A DNA stretch of 64,000 nucleotides from Subtercola boreus (GCF_006716115.1 NZ_VFOO01000001.1:930001-994000), one strand, 5' to 3'. Positions 45,874 through 54,099 are shown, counted from the stretch's first letter. Translations and numbers: made by a program. Notes: generated by a model not told the origin, from the sequence alone.

Positions 45874-45984
45874 GAAGTCCCTGTTGTCAGGTCGACTTCG
45901 CAGCCAGAGAGTGGGCGAACGCCCGCAGATGGTCTCACCCTAGCCCACGGCAACCGGCTCACGGCATCGGGTGTGGGCTCCGGC

Positions 45985-47325
45985 TCACGGGGTGGGTGCC
46001 AACGCGTCGTAGTGGCGGAACCGCTTGTTGCCACGAACGATGGCCGACACCAGCACCACGATGAACACGCCACCCATCAGGGGCGGCACCCAGAGGAAGG
46101 CGAAGGCCGAGAGGATGCCGATGTAGGCGTCCCCGAGCCGCGGCCCACCCGTCACCACAACCATGAAGACGCCCTGGATCCGCCCGCGCATCCCGTCGGG
46201 CACAGCCGCCTGCAGGATCGTGTTGCGGAAGATCGAACTCACGTTGTCGGCAGCGCCCGAGCCCGCGAGCATCACGGCCGCGATGGCGAGGGCCGGCAGA
46301 TTCGCGTCTCCGATCGACTCGGTGATGCCGTGCAGACCGCTGCCGGAGGAGACCAGGAGAACGAGCCCGAACCCGGCGATGAACAAGCCGTACACGGTGA
46401 TCGCACTGCCCACGGCCCGGCCCTGCCAGCGCACATGGCCGAGCCGGCCGGAGAGGATGCTGCTGAACAGGGCACCGATGGCCGCAGCAGCGGTGAGGAT
46501 GCCCACGGTGATGGCCCCGCCCCCGAGAAGTACGGCGCCCACCGCCGGGAACAGCACCCGGGGCTGCCCGAACGTCATCGCGATGATGTCGAGGATGAAG
46601 GTCATCCGCACGTTCGGCGCGCTCCTGAGGAACCGCATGCCGTCCACCAGGGAGGCGAAGCCGGGACGTTTCAGGTCGCCCTCCGGCACGATCTTCGGCA
46701 GGGAGACGATGCCCGAGAACGCTGCCACGAAGAGCACCACGTCGACCGTGTAGGTCCATTGGAAGCCGACCGTGGCGACGAGCACGCCAGCGAGGGCGGG
46801 GCCGATCGTGATCTGGGCGCCCACGCTGATTCCGTTCAGCGCCGACGCTGCCGGAAGCAGTTCCTTCGGCAACAGCCGCGGCACGATCGACTGGCGGGTC
46901 GACCCGATCACCACAGCCGCGACCGCGATGACCGTCGCGAGGAGGTAGAACGGCCAGACCACATCGACCCGGAGCCAGGCGAGCGAGGCCAGCACAGCTG
47001 TCGACGCCCAGGCCACGATCCCGGCCACCAGGGCGACGAGTCGCCGGTCGAACGAGTCGGCGAGGATACCGCCGTAGAGCCCGAAGACGATCATCGGCAC
47101 GAGCGCGATGATGCCGACGAGCGAGACGGCGAAGGTGGACTGGGTGATCTCGTAGATGTGCAGCCCGACCGCGACGATCGTCATCTGGCCGCCGATCCCG
47201 GAGATCGCGGCCCCGCCCCAGAGCCTGGCGAAGGCGGGACTCCGCTTCAGCGGCGTGAGGTCGACGAAGCGGCTGCGGGTGGGTTCCACCTTGTCGGTTG
47301 CAGGCTTCTGGGGGGCCTCGCTCAC
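45985..47325 (-). CDS. MFS transporter, EntS/DHA3-like
   Basis: A 446-residue major facilitator with twelve helices. FARLWGGAAISGIGGQMTIV at the start and GLYGGILADSFDRRLVALVA (motif A region) resemble the DHA3 group, which includes the enterobactin exporter EntS and macrolide pumps. Its start codon overlaps the stop of the acetyltransferase gene, making it the last gene of a coupled three-gene operon. Export of a product made or modified by its two partners is possible (inference). Confidence 0.9.
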   Translation of the reverse strand: MSEAPQKPATDKVEPTRSRFVDLTPLKRSPAFARLWGGAAISGIGGQMTIVAVGLHIYEITQSTFAVSLVGIIALVPMIVFGLYGGILADSFDRRLVALVAGIVAWASTAVLASLAWLRVDVVWPFYLLATVIAVAAVVIGSTRQSIVPRLLPKELLPAASALNGISVGAQITIGPALAGVLVATVGFQWTYTVDVVLFVAAFSGIVSLPKIVPEGDLKRPGFASLVDGMRFLRSAPNVRMTFILDIIAMTFGQPRVLFPAVGAVLLGGGAITVGILTAAAAIGALFSSILSGRLGHVRWQGRAVGSAITVYGLFIAGFGLVLLVSSGSGLHGITESIGDANLPALAIAAVMLAGSGAADNVSSIFRNTILQAAVPDGMRGRIQGVFMVVVTGGPRLGDAYIGILSAFAFLWVPPLMGGVFIVVLVSAIVRGNKRFRHYDALAPTP

Positions 47326-47687
47326 AGCTCGAGGCGCTTCTGCACCGGTCCGGGGACGAGATCGAGGAAGGCGGGGTGCTTGCGGATGTAGTCGGCGATG
47401 AACGGGCAGAGCGGAACGACGGGTGCACCGGATGCCCGGGCCGCCGTCAGCGCACCGTTAGCCAGGGCTCCGCCGATGCCGTGCCCCTCGAACCCGGGCT
47501 GCACCTCGGTGTGGGTGAAGGTGAGCTGGCCCGCCTGCAGCTGGTAGAACGCGATGCCGGCCAGCTCACCGCCGAACCAGGCCTCGAAGCGCTGCTCGCC
47601 CGGGTTGTCCCGCACGTCGACCGTGTTGCCGGTCGGCTCCGGTCCGGAGTCGCCCGTCTGTCCGGAGTCGCCCGTCTGGTCGGTCAT
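47322..47687 (-). CDS. Small GNAT N-acetyltransferase (YjdJ/NATD1-like)
   Basis: A 121-residue single-domain acetyltransferase of the short YjdJ type. The acetyl-CoA loop is VQPGFEGHGIGGALANGAL and the C-terminal signature is PLCPFIADYIRKHPAFLDLV. The start at 47687 overlaps the oxygenase stop, and the stop overlaps the MFS start. The first 10 residues hold a small TGDSGQ repeat. Substrate unknown. Confidence 0.92.
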   Translation of the reverse strand: MTDQTGDSGQTGDSGPEPTGNTVDVRDNPGEQRFEAWFGGELAGIAFYQLQAGQLTFTHTEVQPGFEGHGIGGALANGALTAARASGAPVVPLCPFIADYIRKHPAFLDLVPGPVQKRLEL

Positions 47688-48751
47688 GAAGCGCCCCCGG
47701 CCTCGCCGACCAGGTCGCCGTGGTGGAGGGAAGCGACATCCGGATGCGCCCGCAGCCTCGACTTCAACGCGTTCTCGCCGTACGTCTTGTAGATCGGGTT
47801 CGCGGGGTCGAGGGTCACACCCGCGGCATCCCGGGCCAACTCCTCCGGCAGCACGAGGGCCGGCACCTTCGCGTCGAGGGCCGGGCTGAAGAAGAAGGGG
47901 ATCGAGATGCGATCGTCGCCGATGCGGGGCGAGATGACCCGGTGCACGGTGGCCTTCAGGTAGCCGTCGGTGGCCACTTCGAGCAGCTCGCCGATGTTCA
48001 CGACGAACGTTCCGGAGAGCGGGGGAGCGTCGATCCACTCGCCGTCCTTCTCGACCTGGAGGCCCGCCTTGCCGTCTTCGACGAAGAGCAGGGTCAGAAC
48101 ACCCGAGTCCTTGTGTGCGCCGACGCCCTGCTTGGGCTCCGGGTCGCTCTTGCCCGGGTAGCGCACGATCTTGATGAGCGGGAAGGGCCGGTCGGCGAAC
48201 GCCTCGTCGAAGATGTCGGCGGGGGAGCCGAGCGAGACCGCCCAGGCGCGGAGCAGTGTCAGGGCGACCTCGGTGAGAGTGTCGCGCCACTCGGTCATCA
48301 CCTCGCGGAGCTCCGGCAGGGCATCCGGCCACTGGTTCGGGCCTTCGAGGCGCCAGTAGTCGGCCACACCCTCGCCGCGGGCGACTGGCTCCCTCTCGGC
48401 GCCGATGTCGATCTGTTCGCGCCAGTCGACCCTGCCCTGGGTCAGCTCGCCGCCGACCCGGGTGTAGCCGCGGAACTGGGGGCTCTGTAGGTTCTCGATC
48501 GCGAGCTTGTCGGCCTCGGGCAGGGCGAAGAACGCCCGCGCGGTGCCGATGACCCTGTCGATGAGGGGCTGCGGCACGCCGTGGCCGGTCAGGTAGAAGA
48601 AGCCGAAATCGTGCGTGGCCTGCCGGAGTTCCGAGCGGAAGGCTTCCGCCTCGGCGTCGCCGCCCTGGAGTCGGGAGAGGTCGAGAACAGGGAGCCGCAG
48701 CTCGCTCTGGCCGAACGCGAGAGAAGAGGGTGTCGGCGTGGTGATTGACAT
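47684..48751 (-). CDS. 2-oxoglutarate/Fe(II) oxygenase, isopenicillin-N-synthase family
   Basis: A 355-residue dioxygenase with the non-haem iron facial triad H213-x-D215 (AHKDSGVL) and H270 (ATVHRVI), plus R281-x-S283 (RISIPFF) for the 2-oxoglutarate carboxylate. The N-terminal DIOX_N region contains FGFFYLTGHGVP. Members hydroxylate or cyclise small molecules, or make ethylene. First gene of a coupled operon with an acetyltransferase and an exporter; divergent from a thioesterase gene with a palindrome between. Product unknown. Confidence 0.93.
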   Translation of the reverse strand: MSITTPTPSSLAFGQSELRLPVLDLSRLQGGDAEAEAFRSELRQATHDFGFFYLTGHGVPQPLIDRVIGTARAFFALPEADKLAIENLQSPQFRGYTRVGGELTQGRVDWREQIDIGAEREPVARGEGVADYWRLEGPNQWPDALPELREVMTEWRDTLTEVALTLLRAWAVSLGSPADIFDEAFADRPFPLIKIVRYPGKSDPEPKQGVGAHKDSGVLTLLFVEDGKAGLQVEKDGEWIDAPPLSGTFVVNIGELLEVATDGYLKATVHRVISPRIGDDRISIPFFFSPALDAKVPALVLPEELARDAAGVTLDPANPIYKTYGENALKSRLRAHPDVASLHHGDLVGEAGGAS

Positions 48752-48752
48752 G

Positions 48753-48772
48753 CATCAACGATAACGTCGATG
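48753..48772. promoter_or_regulatory. Palindrome in the divergent oxygenase/thioesterase region
   Basis: CATCAACG-ATAA-CGTCGATG is an inverted repeat with seven of eight arm positions matching. It lies in the 50 bases between two divergent starts and next to a TTGACA (-35-like) at 48745-48750 facing the thioesterase gene. Operator function is inferred. Confidence 0.4.
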
Positions 48773-48801
48773 TTTCGACTCTCATCCCTCAAGGAGTGAA
48801 T

Positions 48802-49251
48802 ATGACGCTCGCCGACGACGTGGCCCCCGGACTGACCGGAATCGAACAGCTGAGAGCGCTCATCGACGCCGGCGTGCAGCCCAACATCGGACGCACGATG
48901 AACTTCGATCTCGTCGAGATCGGTGAGGGAACGGCTGTGTTCACCGGCACCCCGACGGCCGATGTGTACAACCCGATCGGCTCGGTGCACGGTGGGTACG
49001 CCGCGGCCCTGCTCGACTCGGCCTGCGGGTGTGCCGTGCACTCACTGCTGAAGGCCGACCAGGCGTACACCACCCTCGAACTGAAGGTCTCGTACCTCCG
49101 CGGCATGACAGTCGACACCGGTGAGGTGCGAGCAGAGGGCCGGGTCATCAAGATGGGCGGCCGTGCGGCGTTCACCGAGGCGACGCTGACGGATGCTCAG
49201 GGGCGCCTGCTCGCGACGGCGACGTCGACGCTGCTGGTCATCCAGCGCTGA
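48802..49251 (+). CDS. PaaI-family thioesterase (hotdog fold)
   Basis: A 149-residue acyl-CoA thioesterase. The hotdog-fold catalytic segment is NPIGSVHGGYAAALLDSACG (about residues 55-74), followed by TTLELKVSYLRG. PaaI relatives hydrolyse phenylacetyl-CoA derivatives or other acyl-CoAs. The start at 48802 is set by AAGGAG at 48791-48796. It is separated from the convergent small gene by 6 bases. Confidence 0.92.
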   Translation: MTLADDVAPGLTGIEQLRALIDAGVQPNIGRTMNFDLVEIGEGTAVFTGTPTADVYNPIGSVHGGYAAALLDSACGCAVHSLLKADQAYTTLELKVSYLRGMTVDTGEVRAEGRVIKMGGRAAFTEATLTDAQGRLLATATSTLLVIQR

Positions 49252-49257
49252 GCGGTG

Positions 49258-49500
49258 TTACTCCTGTGCGGAGTTCCAGTCGTCGGCACGCTCGACGTAG
49301 CCGCTCAGGATCTCGATGAAGTCGTCGTCGGGAACGTGGCTCGGGTCGACGTCGTACTTGTCGAGCTCGCGCTGCAGACGCTCGATCTCGGAGTCGATCT
49401 CCAACACGGCCAGGGCATTCGACTGCACCTGGTCGAGGTTGACCAGCATGTCGAGGGCCTTCTCGATGTCCTGGCGTCCGCCGAATTCGTAGTTGCTCAT
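49258..49500 (-). CDS. Small acidic conserved-looking protein
   Basis: An 80-residue, strongly acidic and helical protein. The middle EIDSEIERLQRELDKYDV looks like a short coiled coil, and no domain is recognised. It has normal codon use and a leaderless-type promoter 6 bases before the ATG, so it is likely real. It is divergent from the FluC pair. Confidence 0.7.
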   Translation of the reverse strand: MSNYEFGGRQDIEKALDMLVNLDQVQSNALAVLEIDSEIERLQRELDKYDVDPSHVPDDDFIEILSGYVERADDWNSAQE

Positions 49501-49506
49501 GGCCCG

Positions 49507-49512
49507 AGTTTA
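49507..49512 (-). promoter_or_regulatory. -10 box TAAACT of small acidic protein
   Basis: On the minus strand TAAACT ends 6 bases before the ATG at 49500. Confidence 0.45.
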
Positions 49513-49527
49513 GGGCGTCGGAGATCG

Positions 49528-49533
49528 TAGGCT
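49528..49533 (+). promoter_or_regulatory. -10 box TAGGCT of fluC pair
   Basis: TAGGCT ends 7 bases before the ATG at 49541; the GTG at 49535 is too close to it. It lies back to back with the promoter at 49507-49512. Confidence 0.45.
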
Positions 49534-49540
49534 GGTGACG

Positions 49541-50110
49541 ATGAGTGAGAGCGAGCCCGGCCCGGGCGACACCGAACCCCGGAGTGCCGCACCCGGGAAC
49601 ACCGACCCCCGCGACTACGAGCTGCCGTACGACAGCGACGTCGAGGTCGACGACATCGAGACCGGGTCGCTGGCGGCCCCGCCGTCGGCGCTGCCCGTTC
49701 ACCTCCGTCCCAGCTTCCTCCTGCTCGTCGGGGTCGGCGGTGCTGCAGGCACGCTCGCGCGGTACACCCTGCAGCAGACCGTCGCTCCGCTCGGCGGTGT
49801 GCCGGTCATCACCCTGCTCATCAACCTCGCCGGTGCGTTCCTGCTGGGGCTGCTGCTCGAGACGCTGGTGCGGCGGGGAACAGACCAGGGAGCACGCCGT
49901 GTGCTCCGCCTGCTCCTCGGAACGGGCGCCCTCGGCGGCTTCACCACGTACAGCGCCCTCTCCGTCGACACGTTCACGCTCCTCCATGAGGGCGCCCCCG
50001 CTTCCGCCCTCCTCTATGCCTTCGGCACGCTCGTGCTGGGAGCGGTAGCGAGCATCGTCGGTATCGCTGTCGGCGTGCGGGCGAATCGCCGAGCTGACGG
50101 GAGAGACTGA
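49541..50110 (+). CDS. crcB: Fluoride exporter subunit FluC/CrcB, long form
   Basis: A 189-residue FluC subunit. A 55-residue acidic, Pro/Asp-rich N-terminal extension precedes four membrane helices with GGAAGTLARYTL, TLLINLAGAFLLG (pore Asn) and GALGGFTTYSALSVDTF (the Phe/Thr/Ser fluoride track). FluC dimers move F- out of the cell. The second copy starts in its stop codon (TGATG), so this is the heterodimeric arrangement. No fluoride riboswitch was recognised; the leader is absent. Confidence 0.92.
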   Translation: MSESEPGPGDTEPRSAAPGNTDPRDYELPYDSDVEVDDIETGSLAAPPSALPVHLRPSFLLLVGVGGAAGTLARYTLQQTVAPLGGVPVITLLINLAGAFLLGLLLETLVRRGTDQGARRVLRLLLGTGALGGFTTYSALSVDTFTLLHEGAPASALLYAFGTLVLGAVASIVGIAVGVRANRRADGRD

Positions 50111-50499
50111 TGGCTCCGCTCCTCGTCGCCCTGCTGGTCGCCGTCTTCGGCGGGCTCGGGTCCATCACCCGCTTCGTCGTGGATGGGGTCGTCCGCTCCC
50201 GCCTCGGCACGGCCTACCCGTTCGGCACAACCCTCATCAACCTCAGCGGCGCCCTGTTTCTCGGCTTCGTCACCTCCCTTGCGCTCGGCCAGGTGCTCTC
50301 GAACGACTGGCGCCTCCTGCTCGGCACCGGTTTCCTCGGGGGGTACACGACGTTCAGCACCGCGAGTTTCGAGACGGTCAGGTTGCTGCAGGCGGGCCGG
50401 TACCGTGCGGCCCTCGCGAACGGTGTCGGGATGCTCGTGGTCTCCGTTGCTCTCGCGGGAGCGGGTTTCTGGCTCGGCACGTTCATCGCCGGTTCATAG
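50110..50499 (+). CDS. crcB: Fluoride exporter subunit FluC/CrcB, short form
   Basis: A 129-residue four-helix FluC subunit without the extension of its partner. GGLGSITRFVVDG, TLINLSGALFLGF and FLGGYTTFSTASFETV are the family signatures. It shares one base with the upstream copy. The two are expected to insert in opposite orientation and form the dual-topology pore. Confidence 0.94.
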   Translation: MAPLLVALLVAVFGGLGSITRFVVDGVVRSRLGTAYPFGTTLINLSGALFLGFVTSLALGQVLSNDWRLLLGTGFLGGYTTFSTASFETVRLLQAGRYRAALANGVGMLVVSVALAGAGFWLGTFIAGS

Positions 50500-50614
50500 A
50501 AAGCTCCAGCACCACACGCAGGTGCGCGGTCGACACTTGTACCCACAACCGGTGAAGGCGTGATCCGCAGCGACAGGACGTCGCAGGTCGCGTGCCGACG
50601 AGACAGGAGCCGCC

Positions 50615-50893
50615 ATGAATCTGCGAGAGTCCGGGAAGAAGCGTGCAGCCGTCGTCACGGGTGCGCTCGGTGCGGCGAGCATCGTCGCCGCCGGCGCAAC
50701 GAGCGCAGCACTCTGGCTGAACACACCGGTGTCCGGAAGCACCTCGGCTGAGACGTCGACCAGCGACACGGGAACCACCGAGTCCACGACCACCGAGTCC
50801 GGCAGCTCCAGCTCCGACACCGGTACGTCGGGTTCAGGCTCCGTCTCGTCCGGCTCGGGTGGCAACTCCCACGCCACGACGTCGGGTTCGTGA
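50615..50893 (+). CDS. Small Ser/Thr-rich exported or membrane-anchored protein
   Basis: A 92-residue protein. A basic start (MNLRESGKKR) and one hydrophobic segment, AAVVTGALGAASIVAAGATS, are followed by a 50-residue Ser/Thr/Gly tail that looks like an extracellular linker. It lies one base before apbE. In comparable operons this slot usually holds an exported FMN-binding protein, but no FMN_bind domain or [ST]GA[ST] acceptor motif is present, so the protein may be a truncated remnant. Function unknown. Confidence 0.7.
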   Translation: MNLRESGKKRAAVVTGALGAASIVAAGATSAALWLNTPVSGSTSAETSTSDTGTTESTTTESGSSSSDTGTSGSGSVSSGSGGNSHATTSGS

Positions 50894-50894
50894 G

Positions 50895-51920
50895 ATGAGC
50901 CGCGACCTCCGCGGAGCGCCGCCCGCCACGGCCTCCCGAGACTGGCCGGTCTGGAGCACGACCGCCCGCATCGTCGTGACCGATCCGGCGCTGGTGGATG
51001 CCGCATCCACCGTTCTGGTGACCGTGCTCGACGAGGTCGAGCGGGCCTGCAGCCGGTTCTCGCCCGCTTCCGAGCTGGCCCGCCTCCGACCGCAGTTGGC
51101 CGACGGCGCCCCGGTCAGCCCGATGCTGGCGACGCTGGTGGGTGTCGCACTCGCCGCCGCACGGCGTTCAGGCGGTTCGGTCGACCCGACTCTCGGCAAC
51201 GCGATGAGCCGACTGGGCTACGACCGCGACTTCGCCGACCTCGACCCCGCGCGCGAGCCGGTGCACTCCGGACGACCTGTGCCTGCCGGACTGACTGTGC
51301 CTGCCGGACTGCCCGTACCGGTCATCACCCTCTCCTCATCCGTTCCCGGCTGGCGGCGCATCGGCCTCGTCGAGGAAGGCGATCAGACCCTGCTCGTCGT
51401 GCCGACCGATCTCGCCCTCGACCTCGGCGCCACCGCGAAGGCGTACGCCGCCGACATCGCCGCCGCCCGCGTCACGGAACAGCTCGGCTGCGGAGTTCTC
51501 GTGAGCCTCGGCGGCGACATCGCCACCGCCGGCCCCGCTCCAGAGGGCGGTTGGCAGGTGACCGTCTGCGACCTGCCGGGTGACCCCGAATGCCAGGTCA
51601 CCCTCACCGCAGGCCAGGCGCTTGCAACATCGAGCACGCAGAAGCGGCGCTGGCGACAGCACGGGCAGACCTTCCACCACATCCTCGACCCCACGCGCGG
51701 CCTCCCGGCTGACCCGGTCTGGCGCACCGTGACCGTCGCAGCGGGCAGCTGTGTCGAAGCCAACACGCTGGCGACAGCATCCATCGTCCGGGGAGCGGGC
51801 GGACTGGTCTGGCTCGCCGCACAGCGGGCATCCGCTCGCCTCGTCGACCGGTCGGGCCGGGTGCTCGGCCTCTGCGGCTGGCCCGACGAGAACAGCGTGC
51901 ACGTGTGGGCGGCGAGCTGA
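50895..51920 (+). CDS. apbE: FAD:protein FMN transferase
   Basis: A 341-residue ApbE. It attaches FMN from FAD to Thr/Ser residues of exported redox proteins in a Mg2+-dependent reaction. LDLGATAKAYAADIAAARV and LVSLGGDIATAGP are the FAD/Mg sites, and HHILDPTRGLPADP with ATSSTQKRRW form the rest of the pocket. An 18-base repeat (51279-51314) inserts VPAGLT-VPAGLP near residue 130. No clear signal peptide. It is part of the redox operon 50615-54064. The likely acceptor protein is not seen in the window. Confidence 0.93.
   Translation: MSRDLRGAPPATASRDWPVWSTTARIVVTDPALVDAASTVLVTVLDEVERACSRFSPASELARLRPQLADGAPVSPMLATLVGVALAAARRSGGSVDPTLGNAMSRLGYDRDFADLDPAREPVHSGRPVPAGLTVPAGLPVPVITLSSSVPGWRRIGLVEEGDQTLLVVPTDLALDLGATAKAYAADIAAARVTEQLGCGVLVSLGGDIATAGPAPEGGWQVTVCDLPGDPECQVTLTAGQALATSSTQKRRWRQHGQTFHHILDPTRGLPADPVWRTVTVAAGSCVEANTLATASIVRGAGGLVWLAAQRASARLVDRSGRVLGLCGWPDENSVHVWAAS
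51279..51314 (+). repeat. 18-bp tandem duplication inside apbE
   Basis: Two units of GTGCCTGCCGGACTGACT type, in frame, encoding VPAGL twice. Confidence 0.85.
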
Positions 51921-51922
51921 TC

Positions 51923-52531
51923 ATGGATGCCGCACAGCTCGATGCCGCTCTCTGGGCCCTCGGCCGCGGAACCGGCGTGGTGTCGCTCGTCGCCCTGACT
52001 CTGTCGATCGTGTTGGGCGTGCTCACCCGCTCCGGGCGGCCGCTGCCCGGACTCCCGAGGTTCTCGATCACGCTGCTGCACCGGAACCTCTCGCTGATCG
52101 CCTGCGTCTTCCTGGTCATCCACATCGTGTCGCTGTTCTTCGACTCGTTCGCCCAGCTGACCCTTCTCGACCTGGTGGTGCCGTTCTTCGGGAACTTCCT
52201 GCCGTTCTGGCAGGGGCTCGGCACGGTTGCCGTCGACCTGCTGATCGCTGTGATGGTGACCGCGCTCCTCCGCAACAGGCTGGGCCTCCGAACATTCCGC
52301 GTCGTGCACTGGCTGGTCTACGCGATGTGGCCCGTCGCCCTCGCCCACGGCATCGGCAACGGCACCGACGGCACGAGTCCGTGGTTCCTGTGGCTCGCCG
52401 CAGTCAGCGTGCTGCTGGTGGTGGCGTCTGTGGTCTGGCGGGTGTCGAGCCGGTTCGTGGAGTTCTCCGGGCTGCGTGTGACGGGGCTGCCCGACCCGGT
52501 CCTCACCATCTCGAGCAGGGAATCCCGATGA
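51923..52531 (+). CDS. Ferric-reductase-like transmembrane protein
   Basis: A 202-residue protein of the cytochrome b561/ferric-reductase-like transmembrane type, from the ATG at 51923 (GGCGAG upstream; an in-frame GTG at 51905 is the alternative). Five to six helices carry paired histidines LLHRNLSLIACVFLVIHIV and FRVVHWLVYAMWPVALAHG, which could bind two haems. It would move electrons across the membrane. The NuoF-like gene starts in its stop codon. Confidence 0.9.
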   Translation: MDAAQLDAALWALGRGTGVVSLVALTLSIVLGVLTRSGRPLPGLPRFSITLLHRNLSLIACVFLVIHIVSLFFDSFAQLTLLDLVVPFFGNFLPFWQGLGTVAVDLLIAVMVTALLRNRLGLRTFRVVHWLVYAMWPVALAHGIGNGTDGTSPWFLWLAAVSVLLVVASVVWRVSSRFVEFSGLRVTGLPDPVLTISSRESR

Positions 52532-53823
52532 CTCTCACCGCTCCCGTTCCGAGCCCTCCCGGAAACCCGGGCAGTACCCCCGCCCGGCCGCCGGGTCCTG
52601 CCGGCCCGCAGGGCACCGCGCGGCTCTTCCTCGCCCGCACAGCGGGGCTCGCCGATCACCGCGCGGCCTATGGCGAGTTCCCGCTCGTTCCGGCCGACGC
52701 GCTCATCGAGCAGCTGCGGCTCGCCGATCTCGTCGGTCGGGGAGGTGCCGGCTTCCCGGTCTGGCGGAAGCTCGATGCCACCCGGGACAAGGCCCCCCAC
52801 CGGAAAACCACCCGCGACCCCTCGAAGCGGCCCGTCGTCATCGGCAACGGCTCGGAGGGCGAGCCGCTCAGCCGCAAAGACGAGACCCTGCTCTCGCGGT
52901 CGCCGCACCTGATCATCGACGGACTTCTGCTCGCCGCCGCTGCCGTCGGAGCATCCGCTCTGCATCTCTGCGTGTCGGCCGGCACCCGCCAGCCGCTCGA
53001 AGCGGCTCTGGCCGAGCGACCCGACGCCGGGCAGGTGAGAGTGCTGGTCGTGCCCGACGCTTTCGTCTCGGGCGAGGCCACGGCCGTCGCGAACGCCGTC
53101 GAACACGGGGTCAGCGTTCCCCGCGACCACACGCTGCACCTCAGCGAATCCGGAGTCGGCAGGCGCCCGACCCTCGTGCAGAACGTCGAGACCCTGGCGC
53201 AGCTGGCACTCATCGCACGGTTCGGTGCGGACTGGTACCGGTCGGTCGGAACCCCCGACGAACCCGGCACCCGACTCGTGACCGTCTCGGGCGATGTCGG
53301 TGCTCCGCAGGTGCTCGAAGTGGCCGGCGGAACACCGCTGTCGAGCATCCTGGCCGCCGCGGGTGCCGCACCGGGAAGCCTCCGCGCCGTGCTCATCGGC
53401 GGGTACCACGGAACCTGGCTCGGCAGCGAGCACCTGGGCACGCCGTTCTCACGCGACGGGCTCCGGATGCTCGGGGCAGCCCCGGGCGCCGGGATCCTCA
53501 TCGCCCTCTCCGCAGCCCGCTGCGGGCTGGAGGTCTCTGCGGGCATAGCCGACTACCTCGCCGCCCAGACCGCGGGCCAGTGCGGTCCGTGTGTCAACGG
53601 TCTGCCCGCCCTCGCCGGGATGCTCGCGCGGCTCTCCCGCCGCGAACGGGATCCGCGGTTGCCGGCCGAGGTCGCGCGGCTCGCCGGCCTCGTCGACGGA
53701 CGCGGTTCCTGCGCCCACCCCGACGGCACCGCCCGGTTCGTGATCAGCACGCTCAGTGCGTTCGAGGGGGATGTGCGTGCGCATCTCAGCGGAGTCTGCG
53801 AGGTGTCGCATGGCCGCGCGTGA
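52528..53823 (+). CDS. NuoF-like NADH-binding/SLBB iron-sulfur protein
   Basis: A 431-residue protein related to the 51-kDa subunit of complex I. LVGRGGAGFPVWRKL (about residue 70) and VIGNGSEGEPLSRKDETLL form the FMN/NADH site, EVAGGTPLSSILAAAG is the SLBB domain, and the C-terminal cluster region is GQCGPCVNGLPALAGM with a later GRGSCAHPDG. Only C-x2-C plus one distal Cys is obvious, against four in NuoF, so the 4Fe-4S site may be altered. The Pro-rich first 30 residues are an unusual addition. It would take electrons from NADH or ferredoxin to its membrane partner. Confidence 0.9.
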   Translation: MTLTAPVPSPPGNPGSTPARPPGPAGPQGTARLFLARTAGLADHRAAYGEFPLVPADALIEQLRLADLVGRGGAGFPVWRKLDATRDKAPHRKTTRDPSKRPVVIGNGSEGEPLSRKDETLLSRSPHLIIDGLLLAAAAVGASALHLCVSAGTRQPLEAALAERPDAGQVRVLVVPDAFVSGEATAVANAVEHGVSVPRDHTLHLSESGVGRRPTLVQNVETLAQLALIARFGADWYRSVGTPDEPGTRLVTVSGDVGAPQVLEVAGGTPLSSILAAAGAAPGSLRAVLIGGYHGTWLGSEHLGTPFSRDGLRMLGAAPGAGILIALSAARCGLEVSAGIADYLAAQTAGQCGPCVNGLPALAGMLARLSRRERDPRLPAEVARLAGLVDGRGSCAHPDGTARFVISTLSAFEGDVRAHLSGVCEVSHGRA

Positions 53824-54064
53824 CGTCCCGGCCGGGCCGCCCGCCTCGCTGCACATCGACTGGACGCTCTGCGACGGGCGCGGGCTCTGCACCGAACTCC
53901 TGCCCGACCACCTCACCCGGGACGACTGGGGATACCCGCTGGCGCTCACGCCGGTGCGGGCCGACCGCTCAGACGTGCCCGTGCCTCGGGCGGCCATCGG
54001 CGCGGCCCGCGAGGCCGTGGCGCTCTGTCCGCGCCAGGCGCTGCGTCTCACGCTGCACGACTGA
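53810..54064 (+). CDS. Single-cluster [3Fe-4S]-type ferredoxin
   Basis: An 84-residue ferredoxin that overlaps the NuoF-like gene by 14 bases. CDGRGLC (Cys-x5-Cys) near residue 21 and a distal CPRQAL give three cysteines, the pattern of [3Fe-4S] ferredoxins that serve P450s and similar reductases. It probably shuttles electrons with the encoded NuoF-like subunit. Last gene of the operon; the rpsO promoter begins 30 bases later. Confidence 0.88.
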   Translation: MAARDVPAGPPASLHIDWTLCDGRGLCTELLPDHLTRDDWGYPLALTPVRADRSDVPVPRAAIGAAREAVALCPRQALRLTLHD

Positions 54065-54093
54065 ACACGCAGCACGACTGAACACAACGGTGC

Positions 54094-54099
54094 TAGACT
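54094..54099 (+). promoter_or_regulatory. -10 box TAGACT of rpsO
   Basis: TAGACT would start transcription near 54106 and leave a leader of about 80 bases before the rpsO ATG. Confidence 0.5.

Noticed and set aside
49252-49540. Toxin-antitoxin pair
   Set aside because: A single small acidic gene with no partner; its neighbours are a thioesterase and fluoride channels.
49501-49540. Fluoride riboswitch before the fluC pair
   Set aside because: The promoter box lies directly before the start, leaving no leader that could fold.
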